Source: Azospirillum brasilense
Lineage (GTDB): Bacteria; Pseudomonadota; Alphaproteobacteria; Azospirillales; Azospirillaceae
Assembly: GCF_008365405.1 (NCBI RefSeq)
Contig: NZ_QOKV01000006.1
Span: forward strand, 124,001-188,000
Direction of reading: 5' to 3'
DNA length: 64,000 bases
Part shown: positions 59,802 to 64,000 of the stretch, piece by piece
Numbering within the stretch: the stretch's first letter is position 1
Layout of the letters: every line of letters starts with the position of its first letter
Notes under the pieces: model-generated
What the model saw: the letters and a program-made list of their open reading frames with translations, nothing else
What the model was told of the DNA's origin: nothing
Databases searched by the model: none
Position numbers and translations under genes: made by a program

Positions 59802-61371
59802 GAGCGCGCTCCACGTCCTGAACGGAGGGATGGGACACCGGCACAATGATGGTGAATCGGACGCCGCGGCTTCCGTTCTCGTGGGTCACGTTCGCCGCGT
59901 CGATCCGCCCGCCCATCGAATCGATGATGCCATAGCCGATGGACAGGCCAAGGCCGGAGCCCTTCCCGACCTCCTTGGTCGTGAAGAATGGATCAAAAAT
60001 GCGCGGCAGTACGTTCGGGTCGATGCCGCCGCCGTCGTCGGTGATGGTGATGACCGCCCGCCCGGCGGTCATGTCGCAGCGCATACCCACCGCGATCCGT
60101 CCGGCGGCCGGCGACCCGTCGGGGTCAGCGCGCCATTCCAGGATGGCGTCGCGCGCGTTGGACAGCAGATTGACCAGCACCTGCTCCAATTGCAGGGGGC
60201 GGCCGCGCGTGACGCAGTCGACGGCCGGGACGTCGCTCACGACCTCGATGTTTTCCAAGGCGAACTGGTTGGACACCAACTCGACGGCGGAGCGGACGCA
60301 CGCCGCAGGTTCGAAGCGCTGGGTGGCGCCGTCGCGGCGGCTGAAAGTGCGCATATGGTCGATGATGCGGCCCATGCGCTCCGCCTGTTCCGACATGATG
60401 GTCAGCACCTTGTCCAGGCGCGCGGTGTCGGTGTCGCCGTCGCGCAGGCGTGACAGGGCGTTCTCGGCCCAGATCCGGATGATGTTCAGGGGCTGGCTCA
60501 TCTCATGGGCCATGCCGGCGGCGAGCGTGCCCAGCGTCGCCAGCTTGGAGGTCTGGACCAGCTCCTCCTGAAGCCTCTTGCGGTCGGTGATGTCGCGGGA
60601 GCTGCCGAGGATCTGGACCACCCGCCCATCCTCGCCGCGCACCGGCACCAGGACGGTGTGCCAGGTGCGCCGCCCGACGGGAAGCTCCAGCGTCTCCTCA
60701 TAATCGACCGGTCCGCCCGCGGCGACGCAGGCGCTGTAGCGTTCGATCACCGCCGCGGCGGTTTCCGGGGGAACGGCGTCGCGGACCAGCCGACCACGGA
60801 TGGTCTCCGGGTCGATCCCCGTCGCCCGCGCGTGGGCGGGGTTCAGCGTGTCGAAGGCGAAGTCCCCGTCCGGCAGCACCGTGACGACGAACAGCCCCTC
60901 CGCCAGATTGTTGAAGAAGCTGGCGTAGCGCAGTTCGGCCTGGCGCCGGATCTCGATCTCGCGCTGGAGAGCGCCGTTGGCGTCGGCGAGTTGGGTGGCG
61001 CTGGGCAGCGCAAGCGCCTTGGGCATCTGCACCCACAAGGCGACGGCGGTCAGCACCGACACCATCGCGGTCAGCGCCTTGACGATGCCCTCCACGGCAT
61101 AGTCGGGATACCACAAGGTCCACAGGCTGAAGAAATGCGTCGTGCCGCAGGCCAGGATGAAGGCGGCGAACAGCCAGACGATCCAGGTGAAGGCAACGTC
61201 GCGGCGCTTGACTACGAAATAAAGCAGCGCCACCGGAATCGAGTAATAGGACAGTCCGGTCAACACATCGGACACGATGTGCAGGGTCAGGATTTCCGGA
61301 CGCCAGAACAGGCATACGCCGTGAGGCAAGTACGCGCTGGTGTCGAAGAAGGCTTCCACGCCACCGAACAT
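59794..61371 (-). CDS. Ethylene-receptor-like sensor histidine kinase (ETR1-type membrane domain, PAS, HisKA, HATPase)
   Basis: A 525-residue kinase. Three N-terminal helices match the plant ETR1 ethylene-binding domain: SDVLTGLSYYSIPVALLYFV and ILACGTTHFFSLWT. All seven residues shown in ETR1 to be needed for ethylene/copper binding have counterparts: Asp35, Tyr42, Ile45, Pro46, Ile72, Cys75 and His79 (ETR1 numbering plus 10). A PAS domain (about 150-262) follows, then the H box with His289 (GMAHEMSQPLN), the N box (NLLSNARDAI, Asn405) and G boxes DDGGGID and GSGLGLSI. Cyanobacterial receptors of this type bind ethylene. It is co-transcribed with a receiver-only regulator. Confidence 0.93.
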   Translation of the reverse strand: MFGGVEAFFDTSAYLPHGVCLFWRPEILTLHIVSDVLTGLSYYSIPVALLYFVVKRRDVAFTWIVWLFAAFILACGTTHFFSLWTLWYPDYAVEGIVKALTAMVSVLTAVALWVQMPKALALPSATQLADANGALQREIEIRRQAELRYASFFNNLAEGLFVVTVLPDGDFAFDTLNPAHARATGIDPETIRGRLVRDAVPPETAAAVIERYSACVAAGGPVDYEETLELPVGRRTWHTVLVPVRGEDGRVVQILGSSRDITDRKRLQEELVQTSKLATLGTLAAGMAHEMSQPLNIIRIWAENALSRLRDGDTDTARLDKVLTIMSEQAERMGRIIDHMRTFSRRDGATQRFEPAACVRSAVELVSNQFALENIEVVSDVPAVDCVTRGRPLQLEQVLVNLLSNARDAILEWRADPDGSPAAGRIAVGMRCDMTAGRAVITITDDGGGIDPNVLPRIFDPFFTTKEVGKGSGLGLSIGYGIIDSMGGRIDAANVTHENGSRGVRFTIIVPVSHPSVQDVERAHA

Positions 61372-61590
61372 GCCGCCCCTCTTTTATTCGGTCACCGTCC
61401 GCGGTCCAGCCGGGTCCGGAAACGCCGCCGTTTCTCTGATCTTGCCACAAAGCTTTAAAGCACAACGCCTTGTGGCACCATGCCGCGATGGCTGCGTCAG
61501 CAAACGCTACTCGAATCAGACAGGAGGAGCAACACGCGGAACGCGATCCCAGCGAATGGTCAGCGCGCTCCGCATGGCTTTGTATGAATG

Positions 61591-63198
<1,608 letters not shown>

Positions 63199-63232
63199 GC
63201 GCGTTCCCGTAACTCAGCGGTGCAGACAACGG

Positions 63233-63273
63233 CGAAGAGGGCCGGGAGGCGGAACGCCCCACGGCCCTCTTCG
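63233..63273 (-). terminator. Hairpin between asd and prfC
   Basis: CGAAGAGGGCC (63233-63243) pairs perfectly with GGCCCTCTTCG (63263-63273), 11 bp with a 19-base loop. Reading leftwards from asd there is no good T run after the stem (CCGTTGTC), so it may be a weak terminator or mRNA-end stabiliser. Confidence 0.45.
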
Positions 63274-63319
63274 TTCGGACCTATAGATAGCAGCGAAGAC
63301 CGGCCTGTTCCAGCCTGCC

Positions 63320-64000
63320 TTACAGGCTCAGCTCGGCGATCTGGACGGCGTTGAGCGCCGCACCCTTCAGAAGCTGGTCACCGCAGACGAACAGGTCCAG
63401 GCCGTGGTCGCCGAAGATCAGGCTGGTGCGGATGCGGCCGACCTCGACGTCGAACTGGCCCGTGGCGTTCAGCGGCATCGGGTAGACGCCGTCCGCCGGC
63501 ACGTCCTTCACCACCACGCCCGGCGCGTCGGCCAGGACGGCGCGGGCGGCGTCTGGGGTGACCGGCGACAGCGTCTCGACCGTGATCGCCTCGGAATGGG
63601 CGCGGTAGGTCGGGATGCGGACCGCGGTGCAGCTGACCGGCAGGTCCGGGATCTCCAGGATCTTCCGGGTCTCCCAGGTCACCTTCATCTCCTCCTTCGT
63701 GTAGCCGTTCTCCTGGAAGGCGTCGATCTGGGGGATCAGGTTGAAGGGGATCGGGTGGCGGAACACGCTGTTGACGACCGGCTTGCCATCGAGCTGGTTG
63801 CGGGTCTGCTCCTCAAGCTCGGCCATGCCCTCCGCACCGGCGCCGCTGGTCGCCTGATAGGTGGAGACGATGACGCGCTTCAGGCCGAAGGCCTTGTGCA
63901 GGGGCCCGAGCGCCACGACGGCGATGGCGGTCGTGCAGTTCGGGTTGGCGACCAGCTTGGCGTCGCCCATGGCGTGGGCGTTGATCTCCGGCACGACCAG
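63320..64000 (-). CDS. asd: Aspartate-semialdehyde dehydrogenase, C-terminal two-thirds (5' end beyond window)
   Basis: The frame is open to the window edge, giving the last 226 residues of Asd, which reduces aspartyl phosphate to aspartate semialdehyde for Lys, Thr, Met and diaminopimelate synthesis. The active-site cysteine lies in [20 protein letters not shown]; also seen are [21 protein letters not shown], the substrate-binding [22 protein letters not shown] and the closing [20 protein letters not shown] [21 protein letters not shown]. The start codon lies to the right of the window. Confidence 0.96.
   Translation of the reverse strand: MVVPEINAHAMGDAKLVANPNCTTAIAVVALGPLHKAFGLKRVIVSTYQATSGAGAEGMAELEEQTRNQLDGKPVVNSVFRHPIPFNLIPQIDAFQENGYTKEEMKVTWETRKILEIPDLPVSCTAVRIPTYRAHSEAITVETLSPVTPDAARAVLADAPGVVVKDVPADGVYPMPLNATGQFDVEVGRIRTSLIFGDHGLDLFVCGDQLLKGAALNAVQIAELSL

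Overview
The window is GC-rich alphaproteobacterial chromosome, most likely Azospirillum. The left edge carries the order ntrY-ntrX-trkA-class IV aminotransferase-hfq-hflX-mazG, as in Azospirillum/Rhodospirillum relatives. Genes are densely packed with many 4-base stop/start overlaps. No rRNA, tRNA, IS element or CRISPR array was seen. The species call is an inference from gene order and protein resemblance, not from a database search.

Region 1 (1-10,220, + strand) is housekeeping and regulation: the end of NtrY, NtrX, TrkA, a D-amino-acid-type transaminase, a HAD phosphatase, Hfq, HflX, an inositol-phosphatase-family enzyme, small hypothetical genes and MazG. Region 2 (10,228-17,412, - strand) is a six-gene membrane complex resembling hydrogenase-4 / complex I (hyfB-C-E-F-G-I order). 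Its large subunit lacks all four NiFe-binding cysteines, so it looks like an energy-converting hydrogenase-related (Ehr) complex and not a hydrogenase. A candidate leftward small RNA with an intrinsic terminator lies just upstream. Region 3 (17,809-22,058) holds tex, a PAS-GGDEF diguanylate cyclase and a LysE-type exporter.

Region 4 (22,148-25,672, - strand) is a compact phage-type recombination module: two small unknown genes, a Rad52/Mgm101-like single-strand annealing protein, a YqaJ/lambda-type exonuclease and a CI/LexA-like repressor. Perfect alphaproteobacterial LexA boxes (GAAC-N7-GAAC) sit upstream of both the exonuclease and the repressor, so the module appears DNA-damage-inducible. 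No integrase or structural gene is present.

Region 5 (25,838-40,260) is mixed: YbjQ, an exported MetX-like hydrolase, a receiver-only response regulator behind a peptide-binding protein, a GST, an orphan TRAP binding protein, a GH13 alpha-glucosidase, topoisomerase IB, an Rsm22-family protein with four candidate Fe-S cysteines, a chemoreceptor and a lytic transglycosylase lipoprotein. Region 6 (40,545-51,785) has two RND efflux systems. The first is led by a TetR repressor with a perfect palindromic operator at its own promoter. The second is flanked by LysR genes. A TSUP permease lies between them.

Region 7 (51,949-59,383, + strand) is one long operon: LysR, a DUF1445 D-glutamate-cyclase-like protein, a complete TRAP transporter (P-Q-M) and the three 5-oxoprolinase subunits PxpB-PxpC-PxpA. 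Together these suggest uptake and conversion of D-glutamate and/or 5-oxoproline to glutamate. Region 8 (59,394-64,000, - strand) has a histidine kinase with a plant-ETR1-like ethylene-binding membrane domain, in which all seven key residues are conserved, followed by its response regulator, then prfC and the end of asd.
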